A stretch of 33,446 nucleotides of DNA. Origin: Cryobacterium sp. Y29 (lineage in GTDB: Bacteria > Actinomycetota > Actinomycetes > Actinomycetales > Microbacteriaceae). Positions within the stretch are counted from its first letter, which is position 1. Each line of letters opens with the position of its first letter. The notes under the pieces were generated by a model that saw only the letters and a program-made list of their open reading frames with translations, searched no databases and was not told the DNA's origin. Below, in pieces: positions 8,309-16,160 of the stretch. A program made the translations under genes and the position numbers. The DNA lies in assembly GCF_002929825.1 (NCBI RefSeq), contig NZ_PJJN01000020.1, positions 1 through 33,446 on the forward strand, written 5' to 3'.

Positions 8309-9780
8309 GAGGTCGAGTCCTTCCCATAGTGGTCTTCTTGGTCATCGACTGGTTCGGCCGCGGCCGCGCCCACAGAGTCAGAGACCTTCTTCGTGGCGTT
8401 ACCGGCTGCCATAGCGCCGGCCACGATCATTGTTGGGATGCCGATAGCGGCACCAACACCCGTTGAGGACTCGGCAGCGCCAGCAGCCGCCGCACCCTCC
8501 GCGGCAGTAGCCGCAGTGGCTCCCCTAGCAGCTGCACCACCGCTGGCCGCTCCCCCGCCTGCAGCGCCGCCCTTGGTGGCCGCAGTGATCGAGGAGCTAG
8601 CCTCCTCAGATTCAGCGCCAGCCCCACCGGAACTGCCGGACGGGCTGGATATACCAGCGCTAGACGACGCGGAGCCAGCCCCACCGCTGCGAGCAGCCCC
8701 GCCACTATCGGACTGCGAGCTAGACCCAGAGTCACTGACTCTCGCATCGGCCTGCTGCATAGAACTAGAACCGATGTTGCCCCCGCGAGAAGGAGCCCCG
8801 CCACTGCCACCCATGGGCAGAACCGGTGCGAACTTCGTTAGCAGCACCGGCGAGAGCCCCGCGATCAACAGCGACAGGATCGACACCACTAGCGTTACCG
8901 TGCGTTCCAGTGTTGCGTCCCCATCGAACACATTGATGGTGCTTGACACCATCGAATAGGCGATCGCGAGCATGAAGAACAGCAACGGATGAGACGCCAG
9001 GATGCCAAACCACAGATAGGAAATCTTCAACCCAAAAGCGCGCTTGGTCGGGTCAACGATCCAAACCAACCCGAGGGGAAACAGCACCCCCGAGAAATAC
9101 AGCGTGATGAGCTGCACGATGAGGATCAGCACCACGATCAAAAGGCCAATAATCATGAAGATCATTAGAACGATTCCCACGATCGCGCCGCCGGCCAGGC
9201 CCGCGCCGTTGTCGTCGTGGCTCAACATCTCGGAGAACTTCTCCACGATGTTTTGCGCGGACGTATTGACTCCCCAACTGATGAGCGAGTCCGAGAGTGC
9301 GCCGAAGAACTTCACCAGAACCGCACCCACAGCCGGCCCAAATGCTGCGCCAACGAGAAAAATCGGTGCGTAGAGTCCCAGCGATTCCGCCAGGTCCCGG
9401 CCCGACTGCTGCCCGCGGGCGGTGCGGACGAACTGCGGGATGAGCAGAGCAACAAGCACGAACACGGCCAGGCCGAAACTGATTCGGTACGAGCTGATAA
9501 ACCAATCAGCCGTCAAATCAGGCAGGGTTGCATGCGTGATCGCGGGCAACACATCATCAGCCAGGCCCTTAGCACCGTCCTGCAACATCTGGAAAGAGTT
9601 GCCCGCCGGATCAGACCAGAAGTCCGCGAAACCCTTCGCTGTTTCCACAGCACCACCAACAGCACCTCCCACACCATTGACTACATCGCTAACGCCGTTG
9701 ACTACGTCGCTCGCTCCGCAAATAAGGAAGTTATCCGTGCACTCCGCGCCTGGGGCGGCAAGGGCGGCACCGTCGGGCAT
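8305..9780 (-). CDS. VirB6/TrbL-like channel protein with low-complexity tail
   Basis: This 491-residue polytopic membrane protein has several strong hydrophobic segments between about residues 95 and 320, in the pattern of VirB6/TrbL channel proteins. The N-terminus carries a repeated DVVNGV motif and a VGGAVE amphipathic stretch. From about residue 330 to 490 the sequence is almost only Gly, Ala and Ser, a low-complexity tail common in Gram-positive VirB6-like proteins. The ATG at 9780 shares one base with the upstream stop (TGATG). It is probably the main inner channel component. Confidence 0.85.
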   Translation of the reverse strand: MPDGAALAAPGAECTDNFLICGASDVVNGVSDVVNGVGGAVGGAVETAKGFADFWSDPAGNSFQMLQDGAKGLADDVLPAITHATLPDLTADWFISSYRISFGLAVFVLVALLIPQFVRTARGQQSGRDLAESLGLYAPIFLVGAAFGPAVGAVLVKFFGALSDSLISWGVNTSAQNIVEKFSEMLSHDDNGAGLAGGAIVGIVLMIFMIIGLLIVVLILIVQLITLYFSGVLFPLGLVWIVDPTKRAFGLKISYLWFGILASHPLLFFMLAIAYSMVSSTINVFDGDATLERTVTLVVSILSLLIAGLSPVLLTKFAPVLPMGGSGGAPSRGGNIGSSSMQQADARVSDSGSSSQSDSGGAARSGGAGSASSSAGISSPSGSSGGAGAESEEASSSITAATKGGAAGGGAASGGAAARGATAATAAEGAAAAGAAESSTGVGAAIGIPTMIVAGAMAAGNATKKVSDSVGAAAAEPVDDQEDHYGKDSTS

Positions 9781-10499
9781 CAGCAGCCTCCGGTGAAGCG
9801 GTTGCCTCCGGCGGCAAGCTTGTCCTGGTCGGGCGTACCTCCAGATAGGAGATGCCAGCTATCAGCTTCCCAAACCATGGTCATACTGATGACGGCAGAT
9901 TTACTGGAACTGAGTTCACCGTTAATCACGTATCCCGCGGCCAGGTTGACTTCTACCTGGTCGCCGGTACTTCCTTCAGTTATCGACCACAACCCGTTTG
10001 TGGTCGAGAGGTGATATGGCGTGTCTTCGGCCACCTGCCCGCCGGTCATATCCGGTGTGGCTGAATAGCTGGCCGCCAGGTCCTTGAAAGATTCGTTGGC
10101 TGATTTCGCCATAATTTCGCCGCTCACCGCATTCGCTTCGGCTTCTACGGGGTGGGGAGATTGCCACAGCCAGCGGTAGACGGACGCCGCCATTTCGACG
10201 GCTCCATATGAGGTGTGCTTCGCCGAATCTTGGGCGGCGAAGACCATATCTGCGGTGCGCTCCTGACCGCCGAGGCAGCCGGTGGGCGCTAGATCTTCGT
10301 CGCTGTCGCCTGCGCCAGAACTGCCCCCGCCAGAGGGGGCGGATGCCGTTGGGGTCGGTTCGCTTGACGCCGCTGCGGTGGGTTCTCCGCCTGGTTGGGT
10401 GGACGAGTAGACGATTCCGCCGGCTACGGCGACTACGACCACGGCCGCGCCGATGACATAGGGCCACCGGCTGCGGCCGGCTTTGGTGTACATACGCAT
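9780..10499 (-). CDS. Single-TM conjugation protein, VirB8/TcpC-like candidate
   Basis: The 239-residue product has a short basic N-terminus, one membrane helix (about residues 14-32), a Pro/Ser/Gly/Thr linker (36-66) and a C-terminal extracellular domain of about 165 residues. That layout is the one used by VirB8/TcpC-like scaffold proteins of Gram-positive transfer systems, which have NTF2-like folds. I see no unique motif, so the family call rests on topology and place. Two Cys (near residue 75 and the last residue) could pair outside the cell. An AGGAGG site precedes the ATG. Confidence 0.7.
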   Translation of the reverse strand: MRMYTKAGRSRWPYVIGAAVVVVAVAGGIVYSSTQPGGEPTAAASSEPTPTASAPSGGGSSGAGDSDEDLAPTGCLGGQERTADMVFAAQDSAKHTSYGAVEMAASVYRWLWQSPHPVEAEANAVSGEIMAKSANESFKDLAASYSATPDMTGGQVAEDTPYHLSTTNGLWSITEGSTGDQVEVNLAAGYVINGELSSSKSAVISMTMVWEADSWHLLSGGTPDQDKLAAGGNRFTGGC

Positions 10500-10523
10500 G
10501 CTGCGCCTCCTAGGGGTTGGCAG

Positions 10524-10856
10524 TTAGCCGACGAAACTGAGGATCGCGCCGACGATCAGCGCGAGAGCGGCGAGGCCGGCTAGAGAGACGCCAGCCCACA
10601 GGGCCTTTTTGCGGCCCTGAGCGTGCTGCTGCGGGTTCGGATTGGAGTCACTGGAAGCGCCAGCCATGGACACTAGACCCAACGCCAGGTAGACGATGGA
10701 GATCAGGATCGCGATTCCCCAAATCGCGGTGATGAGCTTCTGCCACAGCGCGGTGAACTCAGTTCCGCCGAACGAGAAATCGGGGACAAGCCCGTCGAGG
10801 GGGTTATCAATGGCCAGGGGCAGCCGCGAGACGGCGGAGAGAATCAGATCGTTCAT
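10524..10856 (-). CDS. Small two-TM protein, VirB2/pilin-like candidate
   Basis: The 110-residue product has two hydrophobic helices (about residues 41-66 and 87-108) joined by a polar basic loop rich in Asn, Gln and Lys. Size and topology resemble VirB2/TrbC-type subunits of type IV secretion systems. Its place as the second gene of the operon also fits. No cleavable signal peptide is evident, since the N-terminal 35 residues are amphipathic rather than strongly hydrophobic. The call is by topology only. Confidence 0.65.
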   Translation of the reverse strand: MNDLILSAVSRLPLAIDNPLDGLVPDFSFGGTEFTALWQKLITAIWGIAILISIVYLALGLVSMAGASSDSNPNPQQHAQGRKKALWAGVSLAGLAALALIVGAILSFVG

Positions 10857-10869
10857 TGCTGTGGGCCTT

Positions 10870-12054
10870 TCAGTGTTCGGTCGAAACCGAGTTTTTGAGG
10901 GAAGTGACTACCGCGGCCGCGGCGGCCGCGAAGGCGTCACGAGTCGCGGGCGCGAGCTTGGAGAGGGTGATCTGCTGACGCTCGGCAATGTGGGCGTCAT
11001 AGGGAACTTCGTGCAGCGACGTAACGCCGGCTTCGTACATCAGGCGCGCCACCTCATCAGAAACGGCCTGGTTTTCCGGCCGTCCGTCCGTGAGTCGAAT
11101 GGCGATAGCGGTGTCCGCCAGGCGCTTGGGCTGGCCGCCGGCGGCGCGTAGCTCCTCGAGTAGCTGAATCGCTTCGAGTACCGAATCTCCCGCGTTCATC
11201 ACCGGGATAACGAGTACGTCAGCGACCGATACCGCGCCCTGAAAAGCGGATGACGTAGTGACGTTGCCCGAGTCCATAACGCGAATCCCGTAGAACTCAT
11301 CGATGACCTTGCAGACCGAGACCACAGCATCACCGGTCAAACGGTCCCGCCGGCCGGTCGAGGCGATCACGTCAGCAAACGACGTTTGCGGGGCGGTGTA
11401 GCCATGGAGCCGGCCGGCGGTCTTGACCTGGTCAATATCGCGCACCAGTTCCCCCAGACCCAGCTTCGGGTTGCCTTCGGCCCGATAGCCCAACGCGCCC
11501 GGATCGTCAGAGACTTCCAGGACCGCCGTTGATCCCCCACGGATCGACGCCAGTACACCCGCGAGGATGACCGCTGTAGGGGTTTTCCCGGTCCCGCCCT
11601 TGGGGTTGTTCACCAGGACTGAGACGGCACGCGTCCAGGTCGCCTGACGAACGACCGTCTCAGCGGCCAGGCGTACCGATTCGACGCGACGGGCCTCGAT
11701 TTCATCGGTCCCGGGCTTCACCGGGAGCCCCATCCTGGCCATAGCGCCACGGAAACCCGTAGTGGCCTTACCGGGGTCAGTGACCGTCAGCGCCGCTGCA
11801 GGCCCCCCGAACAGAACGGACGTGGAATCCGCCGGCAGAGACGGTCCGGCCGTCATGGCAGCCGAGGACCGCGGCGGGGCAACGACCAACGGCGAGTCGG
11901 TTGCTGCGTCGGGTTCAAGCGCGGCCAGCTCGCCCAGGTCTTCGGCGGGCTGCTGCGCCGCTGGTGGGCGCTTGGCGTCCTCTTCGATGTATTGGCTGGC
12001 GCGTGCAGCTCCGCCGAACACATCGCTTGCAATTCCACGACTGCTGTCAGTCAT
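10870..12054 (-). CDS. ParA/MinD-like ATPase heading the conjugation operon
   Basis: The 394-residue product has a disordered Ala/Pro-rich N-terminus (1-140), then a ParA-type domain with deviant Walker A KGGTGKTP at 152-159. It differs from the partition ParA at 14714: it is longer, sits at the head of the transfer operon and has no ParB-like partner. ParA-like ATPases in transfer operons (VirC1-type) can help place DNA or machinery at the membrane; that role is inference here. A GAGAGGAAG ribosome binding site precedes the ATG at 12054. The operon promoter must lie in the 12055-12373 gap. Confidence 0.82.
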   Translation of the reverse strand: MTDSSRGIASDVFGGAARASQYIEEDAKRPPAAQQPAEDLGELAALEPDAATDSPLVVAPPRSSAAMTAGPSLPADSTSVLFGGPAAALTVTDPGKATTGFRGAMARMGLPVKPGTDEIEARRVESVRLAAETVVRQATWTRAVSVLVNNPKGGTGKTPTAVILAGVLASIRGGSTAVLEVSDDPGALGYRAEGNPKLGLGELVRDIDQVKTAGRLHGYTAPQTSFADVIASTGRRDRLTGDAVVSVCKVIDEFYGIRVMDSGNVTTSSAFQGAVSVADVLVIPVMNAGDSVLEAIQLLEELRAAGGQPKRLADTAIAIRLTDGRPENQAVSDEVARLMYEAGVTSLHEVPYDAHIAERQQITLSKLAPATRDAFAAAAAAVVTSLKNSVSTEH

Positions 12055-12373
12055 AGGTGCTTCCTCTCGAATAGTTTCCTACACATTCGAGGGAGATAGC
12101 GCAGTCCCCCGAGCTGCTTGTCTAGTGTCCCATTTTTGCACCGCGTTTCCACCCAAACGGGGGGTGATTCCCGAAATTGGGGTGATCACATTCGGCTTTT
12201 TGACGCGGTAGTTGCGCTATGTCCCCTTAAAGGCGGACACAGAATGAGGACCATCTCACTTTTACAGCACGCCACCGACACTGAGGAGACTTTCCAAATT
12301 TGGTGGATATGCTGCCCAGTGAACTGCCGCCGATAAGTCGCGGCCTCAACGCGACGTTGGGAGTTCCGACAAA
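12055..12373. promoter_or_regulatory. Divergent control region of the conjugation operon and regulator gene
   Basis: This 319-base gap separates the minus-strand conjugation operon from the plus-strand regulator gene. It contains a perfect 10-base palindrome CCAAATTTGG (12294-12303), an inverted pair TGTCC/GGACA (12220-12224 and 12235-12239), and two close direct repeats beginning GGGGTGAT (12160s and 12180s). The first two look like operators. No consensus promoter is certain; TTGACG at 12200-12205 could be a -35 box. Confidence 0.5.
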
Positions 12374-12694
12374 ATGAACGACATGGCTGGAATCAATGCC
12401 CCCGAGCGGGTGGCCCGTTTCCACGAGGCCTATTCCGCCCCCACGCGAGCAATCGTGCTGCGCATCCTGCTAAAAAAGCCCCGTACCTTCACCGAGCTTT
12501 TCGACCTCATCCCCGAGGACGTAATGTCGCGCAACTCCGTACATGAGGCCCTAAAGGATCTGGGCCGGCTCGGTTACGTCCAGGACGACGCCCCGGACGA
12601 CTTCAAGCGCCGCCCACCCAAGACGACATTTTGGGCCAATCGCGAGCTAATCGCAGACGACCTGGGCGCGACAGTCGCGCACCTCCTTGGGTAA
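12374..12694 (+). CDS. Winged-helix transcription regulator
   Basis: The 106-residue product is a single winged helix-turn-helix domain of the ArsR/PadR-like type. Residues 20-75 read as helix-helix-turn-helix (RAIVLRILLKKPRTFTEL, then MSRNSVHEALKDLGRLGYV) followed by a basic wing (KRRPPKTTFW). No metal-binding Cys are present, so it is not a metal sensor. The gene is divergent from the conjugation operon and shares its control region, which suggests it represses that operon or itself. The ATG at 12374 was chosen; a second Met four codons in is also possible. Confidence 0.75.
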   Translation: MNDMAGINAPERVARFHEAYSAPTRAIVLRILLKKPRTFTELFDLIPEDVMSRNSVHEALKDLGRLGYVQDDAPDDFKRRPPKTTFWANRELIADDLGATVAHLLG

Positions 12695-12796
12695 CCCCTC
12701 CCAGGGGCACGTGGGCCACGATTTCGCAAGACGGGATGCGCGACACACCGCCCCCAATCTGGACACGGATATACATGCAGCATTATCGTTCAAGGT

Positions 12797-13021
12797 ATGG
12801 CCACCCCGCACCCGCGTCTCCCGCGCAACACTCGCACGAAGTCAGTGCGCCTTGGCTACGCGATCGAGGAAGCGGTAAAGCTCGATCTAGAGCGATATGC
12901 GGCGGCCGGCGGCGTTTCCGCGGCTGTGTTCGTGGAGCTGATGGTTAAGAACCTTCCGCTCAATGACGAAGGCCTGCCCGTGTGGATGAACAACGAGAGG
13001 TTGCCTATCAACCCCGATTAA
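12797..13021 (+). CDS. Small basic protein, possible ribbon-helix-helix DNA binder
   Basis: The 74-residue product begins with a basic segment (PRLPRNTRTKSVRLGYAI) that could form the DNA-contacting strand of a ribbon-helix-helix fold, then two helices (about 24-35 and 40-51). This matches the size and order of CopG/Arc-like proteins, but the similarity is weak. It lies between the regulator and the Rep gene and ends directly at a strong terminator, so it could control copy number or transfer. That role is inference. Confidence 0.65.
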   Translation: MATPHPRLPRNTRTKSVRLGYAIEEAVKLDLERYAAAGGVSAAVFVELMVKNLPLNDEGLPVWMNNERLPINPD

Positions 13022-13026
13022 CGCAG

Positions 13027-13054
13027 AAGGCCCGCCGTTTTCACGGCGGGCCTT
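13027..13054 (+). terminator. Rho-independent-type hairpin after the small basic gene
   Basis: Arms AAGGCCCGCCG (13027-13037) and CGGCGGGCCTT (13044-13054) pair perfectly around a 6-base loop. The hairpin begins 5 bases after the stop of the 74-residue protein. There is only a short T content after it, but the stem is very strong. Confidence 0.85.
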
Positions 13055-13224
13055 GAAGCTATGGCTCGAACCTGCCCAAGTTTGGCGACTTACAGGTTCA
13101 GAGCATTTCCAGAAAACTACCGGCTACCAACCGGGCCTTTGCTGTACCCCAATGAAGGAGTGACTTCATCATAAGCGTAAACACGCCCAAAACGCATGCT
13201 CCTGCGCCAAAAACCGGCAGTGTC

Positions 13225-14331
13225 GTGTCCCCCATTGTGCGGACACCCAGCGCCCCACGTGAGAGTGGAGAGAATCGCGCGGCCTCCTGGTCGCTGCGAC
13301 CGGTCGACGGTGCCTACTCCGAGGTAGTCGCTTGGACCAGTGGCACGTCCTGGTTCGACGCGCTTATGGATTGCCTTGCGACTCCCCACGGCGAGGGATG
13401 CCGCCGTCTGGCCAAGGTCGCCGCCGGCACCCTGCTGCGCGTGGCGCGCGCTGATTGGCTCTCAGCGGACGTGGCTACCGGCCGGGGAGTCAGCACCGCA
13501 CACGAGACAGTCGCGGCTGAGCTGGGCATGTCAGGCAAGACCGTTCAGCGTGCCCGCGAGCTGCTGGAAACACTGGGGTTCTCCGTGACTATCACTGTCG
13601 GCCGCTATCTCACCAGGAGCGAGCGCACGGCCGCACACCAGGTGCACGGCGGTCGCCAGTACCGTGCCGCATCACTGCGCGCCCTGACCTTGCCGAAGAA
13701 GCAGCCTGTGGAAAATGTCCAGCTACCTTCCCCTCGGGAAGGTAAGTCTTTATCTCCCGTTGTTAAATCATCACCAACGCGCGCTGACGCGCGCCGCCCG
13801 GTCGCTGCGCTCCCCCAGCAAAAATCAGTGACGAACAAGCGCCGTGGCCACGACCGCAAACCACGACCGCTGGTCGATCAGCGCCTAGCCGCCGAGCTGG
13901 TGGCCCGCCTGCCCTGGCTCGACAAGGGCCGGCACGTCGGCACGGTAAACCTGTTCTTGCACCGTTTGGGCGTTTCTGCCCAGGACTGGACCGCAAACGG
14001 CCTACTCGCTGCCGTAGATCAGTTCTGCGCCAGGACTGGCGCACGCAACGTCAATCCACGAGCCCACCGTGACCCCGTCGCCTACCTGGCCTGGCTCATC
14101 AACAAAGCCCGAGCAGCCGGCGCGGAGCCCAACCGCATCCGCCACGCCGTAGCGGCTACACGTCGAGCGGCCGAGCAGGCAGCTCGCGCTGAGGAAGCCC
14201 GCGAGGAGGCCGAACGCGTGGCCGCTATCAACCAGGCAGAGGTGCAAGCGGTGTTAGACCAGATGCACCGCGACTTCCCCAAGCGGATCAAACCAACCCG
14301 AGGGCTTGCCGGAATCTCCGCACGCCGTTAA
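13225..14331 (+). CDS. rep: Probable plasmid replication initiator (Rep)
   Basis: The 368-residue product resembles actinobacterial Rep proteins with a helix-turn-helix in the first half. The HTH is at about residues 92-118 (ETVAAELGMSGKTVQRARELL, split by a turn at GMSG). A Pro/Ser-rich linker (about 155-200), a second folded region (215-290) and a charged coiled coil rich in Ala/Glu/Arg (300-345) follow. The gene directly precedes a repeat array and parA, the usual order in replication/partition modules. The start is uncertain: GTG at 13225 has no good ribosome binding site, while AAGGAG at 13155-13160 has no ATG/GTG/TTG in this frame at normal distance. It could also be a replication-region regulator rather than the initiator. 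Confidence 0.65.
   Translation: MSPIVRTPSAPRESGENRAASWSLRPVDGAYSEVVAWTSGTSWFDALMDCLATPHGEGCRRLAKVAAGTLLRVARADWLSADVATGRGVSTAHETVAAELGMSGKTVQRARELLETLGFSVTITVGRYLTRSERTAAHQVHGGRQYRAASLRALTLPKKQPVENVQLPSPREGKSLSPVVKSSPTRADARRPVAALPQQKSVTNKRRGHDRKPRPLVDQRLAAELVARLPWLDKGRHVGTVNLFLHRLGVSAQDWTANGLLAAVDQFCARTGARNVNPRAHRDPVAYLAWLINKARAAGAEPNRIRHAVAATRRAAEQAARAEEAREEAERVAAINQAEVQAVLDQMHRDFPKRIKPTRGLAGISARR
13725..13743. repeat. Perfect small hairpin inside the rep gene
   Basis: ACCTTCCC (13725-13732) and GGGAAGGT (13736-13743) are perfect complements around a CTC loop. The hairpin falls in the poorly conserved linker of the Rep protein, where coding constraint is weak. It could be a structural site for replication or an internal transcription pause. 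Confidence 0.5.
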
Positions 14332-14413
14332 CTCCCCCAGGTCAACCGTTCCGCATCGGGTGACGCCAACGAATAGCTACGCGATTCCTTGCCACGAGGT
14401 TGTCTCTCTTCCG

Positions 14414-14441
14414 AACTCCGAACTAGGAACTCCGAGTTACG
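14414..14441. repeat. Heptad repeat cluster 1 (4 units)
   Basis: Four AACT/AGTT tetramers occur at 14414, 14421, 14428 (AACT) and 14435 (AGTT), exactly 7 bases apart. This is the first of three clusters with the same period between rep and parA. Confidence 0.85.
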
Positions 14442-14485
14442 AGGTGGTGAAGTGATTTGTATGAGCATTGACATTCCGACTTAGT

Positions 14486-14583
14486 AACTCAGAGTTCGGA
14501 GTTACGAACTTTGAACTAGTAGTTAGGAGTTCCGAGTTCGTAACTACTAACTACTAGTTCTGAGTTCGGAACTCCTAACTTGC
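14486..14583. repeat. Heptad repeat cluster 2 (14 units), candidate partition site
   Basis: Fourteen consecutive tetramers, each AACT or its complement AGTT, start at 14486 and recur every 7 bases up to 14577 with no break. Three-base spacers vary. The order of orientations is mixed, with runs of one to three of the same direction. Arrays of 7-bp boxes in direct and inverted order are the known binding pattern of ribbon-helix-helix partition/repressor proteins such as omega of pSM19035. This cluster is therefore the best candidate for the plasmid centromere (parS/parC). Confidence 0.85.
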
Positions 14584-14612
14584 TTGACGGCCGCCTTCAT
14601 GCTGCATAAGCT
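14584..14612 (+). promoter_or_regulatory. Candidate parA promoter between heptad clusters
   Basis: TTGACG at 14584-14589 and TAAGCT at 14607-14612 are 17 bases apart, matching -35/-10 spacing. The elements lie just after cluster 2 and just before cluster 3, so a protein bound to the heptads would cover the promoter, which suggests autoregulation of the par operon. Confidence 0.5.
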
Positions 14613-14627
14613 GAATCTGTAGCTCCG

Positions 14628-14690
14628 AACTTCTAATTACGAACTCCGAGTTACGAACTCCGAGTTACGAACTCCGAGTTACGAACTCGG
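14628..14690. repeat. Heptad repeat cluster 3 (9 units), includes 14-bp tandem repeats
   Basis: AACT/AGTT boxes sit at 14628, 14642, 14649, 14656, 14663, 14670, 14677 and 14684, with a one-base variant AATT at 14635, all 7 bases apart. From 14641 the pattern becomes three exact 14-base tandem copies of GAACTCCGAGTTAC plus a partial fourth. The cluster ends 24 bases before the parA start and probably acts as operator as well as partition site. Part of the origin of replication could also lie here. Confidence 0.88.
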
Positions 14691-14713
14691 CCCACAATCT
14701 GAAAGGTCATCAC

Positions 14714-15382
14714 ATGCGAATAGTCGCAGTAGCTCAGCAGAAGGGCGGGGACGGTAAGTCCACCGTGACAATCAACCTGGCAGCATCCCTGGCCGCATCC
14801 GGTTCACGTGTCCTAGTTGTGGACGTTGATCCGCAGCAGTCAAGCGCCTGGTGGTTCGACCACGGCCCCGAATTCGAGTTCGACCTAGCCGCCGATACAG
14901 AGGTGGGAAACCTGGCCCGGCTGCGTGAGCTGCCCTATGACGTGATCCTGGTGGATACGCCCGGTTCGCTGCACGACCTCCCTGTGCTGGATGCCGTGCT
15001 CGACGTGGCCGATTTCGTCATCCTCCCGTGCAAAGCCACGGCATTGTCGATTAAGCCCCTCACGCGAACGCTAAACGAACACGTCATAGCCCGTGGCGTG
15101 CCGTATCGGGTCCTGGCGAACCGCGTTAAGCCGCGGAGCATTGATGCAACGGGGGGGTTCAAAGACGCACGTGGCCTGTATGACCTGCTCGACGGCGCGG
15201 GATACCTGCACTTCCGCTCATTCCTGCGCGAGTACCAGGTATATGAGGACGCCACCGGAGAAGGCGTCTCGATCCTTCACTATGGCGGCCGCGACGCGAC
15301 CAAGGCTCAAACCGACCTCGCCGCGGTAACAACCGAATTGCTCACGGTTTGGGCACACGAGACGACAGAGGCGGTTCACTAA
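14714..15382 (+). CDS. parA: ParA partition ATPase
   Basis: The 222-residue protein is a short (type Ib-like) ParA that moves plasmid copies apart by ATP-driven binding to the nucleoid. The deviant Walker A is KGGDGKST at 10-17 and the Walker A' region is VVDVDPQ at about 36-42. ILVDTPG near 79-85 is the Walker B equivalent. It has no N-terminal DNA-binding domain, which is typical of type Ib, where the small partner protein does the repression. Its stop overlaps the next start as TAATG. The heptad array lies directly upstream. Confidence 0.92.
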   Translation: MRIVAVAQQKGGDGKSTVTINLAASLAASGSRVLVVDVDPQQSSAWWFDHGPEFEFDLAADTEVGNLARLRELPYDVILVDTPGSLHDLPVLDAVLDVADFVILPCKATALSIKPLTRTLNEHVIARGVPYRVLANRVKPRSIDATGGFKDARGLYDLLDGAGYLHFRSFLREYQVYEDATGEGVSILHYGGRDATKAQTDLAAVTTELLTVWAHETTEAVH

Positions 15383-15789
15383 TGGCACGTAGGGATCTCG
15401 GTTCCATGCTGGGTGGCGACATTGCTGTAGCCGGCCCACCTGCTCCCCAGGTCGAAAAGCCCGCGCCGACCGCACCGACGGCAGACGTAGCGCCAACCGC
15501 TGCACCCGTGAGCGCCCCGGCTGCACAGCCCGCGGCAGAGCCCCAAGACGTTCGCAGCGTCCCGCGCTGGCTCACCTATGAGCGCAAAGAAACCCGCATC
15601 CGACCCGACCAGCTCGAATGGGTCGAAGCGCAGCGCAAGGAACTCAACCAACGCCGACAGGGCGCCGGTGAGCGACTGACAGACAACACCCTCATACGAG
15701 TAGCCCTCGACCTGCTCAAACAGCACCAGGAAGAGCTGCACGGCGTCACAGAGGACCAGCTGCGCAAATCACTCGGGCTCACCGACTAA
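15382..15789 (+). CDS. Small ParB-like partition partner protein
   Basis: The 135-residue product starts at the ATG sharing a base with the parA stop (TAATG at 15380-15384); an upstream in-frame start at 15349 would lie inside parA. Residues 14-60 are a Pro/Ala/Val/Thr-rich flexible tail, as in small centromere-binding partners that stimulate ParA. The C-terminal 75 residues contain a strand-like basic stretch (KETRIRPDQLEWVE) then two helices (NTLIRVALDLLKQ and the final helix). That fits a ribbon-helix-helix dimer, and such proteins bind the short repeat boxes found upstream. The fold is inferred, not proved. Confidence 0.8.
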   Translation: MARRDLGSMLGGDIAVAGPPAPQVEKPAPTAPTADVAPTAAPVSAPAAQPAAEPQDVRSVPRWLTYERKETRIRPDQLEWVEAQRKELNQRRQGAGERLTDNTLIRVALDLLKQHQEELHGVTEDQLRKSLGLTD

Positions 15790-15799
15790 CGGCCCAACC

Positions 15800-16036
15800 A
15801 TGATGACCGTCTACAGCAAGCCGAATTGCGTGCAGTGCACCGCTACCTATCGCGCGCTCGACGGGACGGGTATTGAGTACCAGGTCATAGACCTCACCAG
15901 CAGCGCGGCCGCGTTGGAGTACGTGATGGAAGAACTCGGGTACAGCCAAGCCCCGGTAGTTGTCGTGGACGAACACGACCACTGGTCAGGCTTCCGCCCC
16001 GACAAGATCGCCCAGCACAGGGGTGCGCAAGTGTGA
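15800..16036 (+). CDS. NrdH-like glutaredoxin
   Basis: The 78-residue product is a complete small redoxin. The active-site motif CVQC lies at residues 11-14, followed by the typical EYQVIDL strand and the cis-Pro region QAPVVVV at about 50-56. NrdH-type redoxins pass electrons to ribonucleotide reductase or other thiol enzymes in the cytoplasm. Copies are common on actinobacterial plasmids and phages. It follows the par genes by 10 bases and may be in the same transcript. A double ATG at 15800 leaves the start uncertain by one codon. Confidence 0.85.
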   Translation: MMTVYSKPNCVQCTATYRALDGTGIEYQVIDLTSSAAALEYVMEELGYSQAPVVVVDEHDHWSGFRPDKIAQHRGAQV

Positions 16037-16160
16037 AGTGTGCCCCAGATCACGAGAAGTGTCGCGTGAGCTGCCGTCCCAGGCTACAGAACCTCCATGC
16101 ACAGATCGTAGCGAGCTGGGCTGCAGCAGGTTGCGCCGGAATGACCTCTAGTCTGACAAC

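Noticed and set aside
13117..13389. A 90-residue minus-strand frame across the rep start
   Set aside because: It overlaps the rep coding start, lacks a ribosome binding site and has no gene-like features.
14414..14690. A CRISPR array as explanation of the repeats
   Set aside because: The repeats are 4-base boxes every 7 bases, far too short for repeats and spacers, and no cas gene is present.
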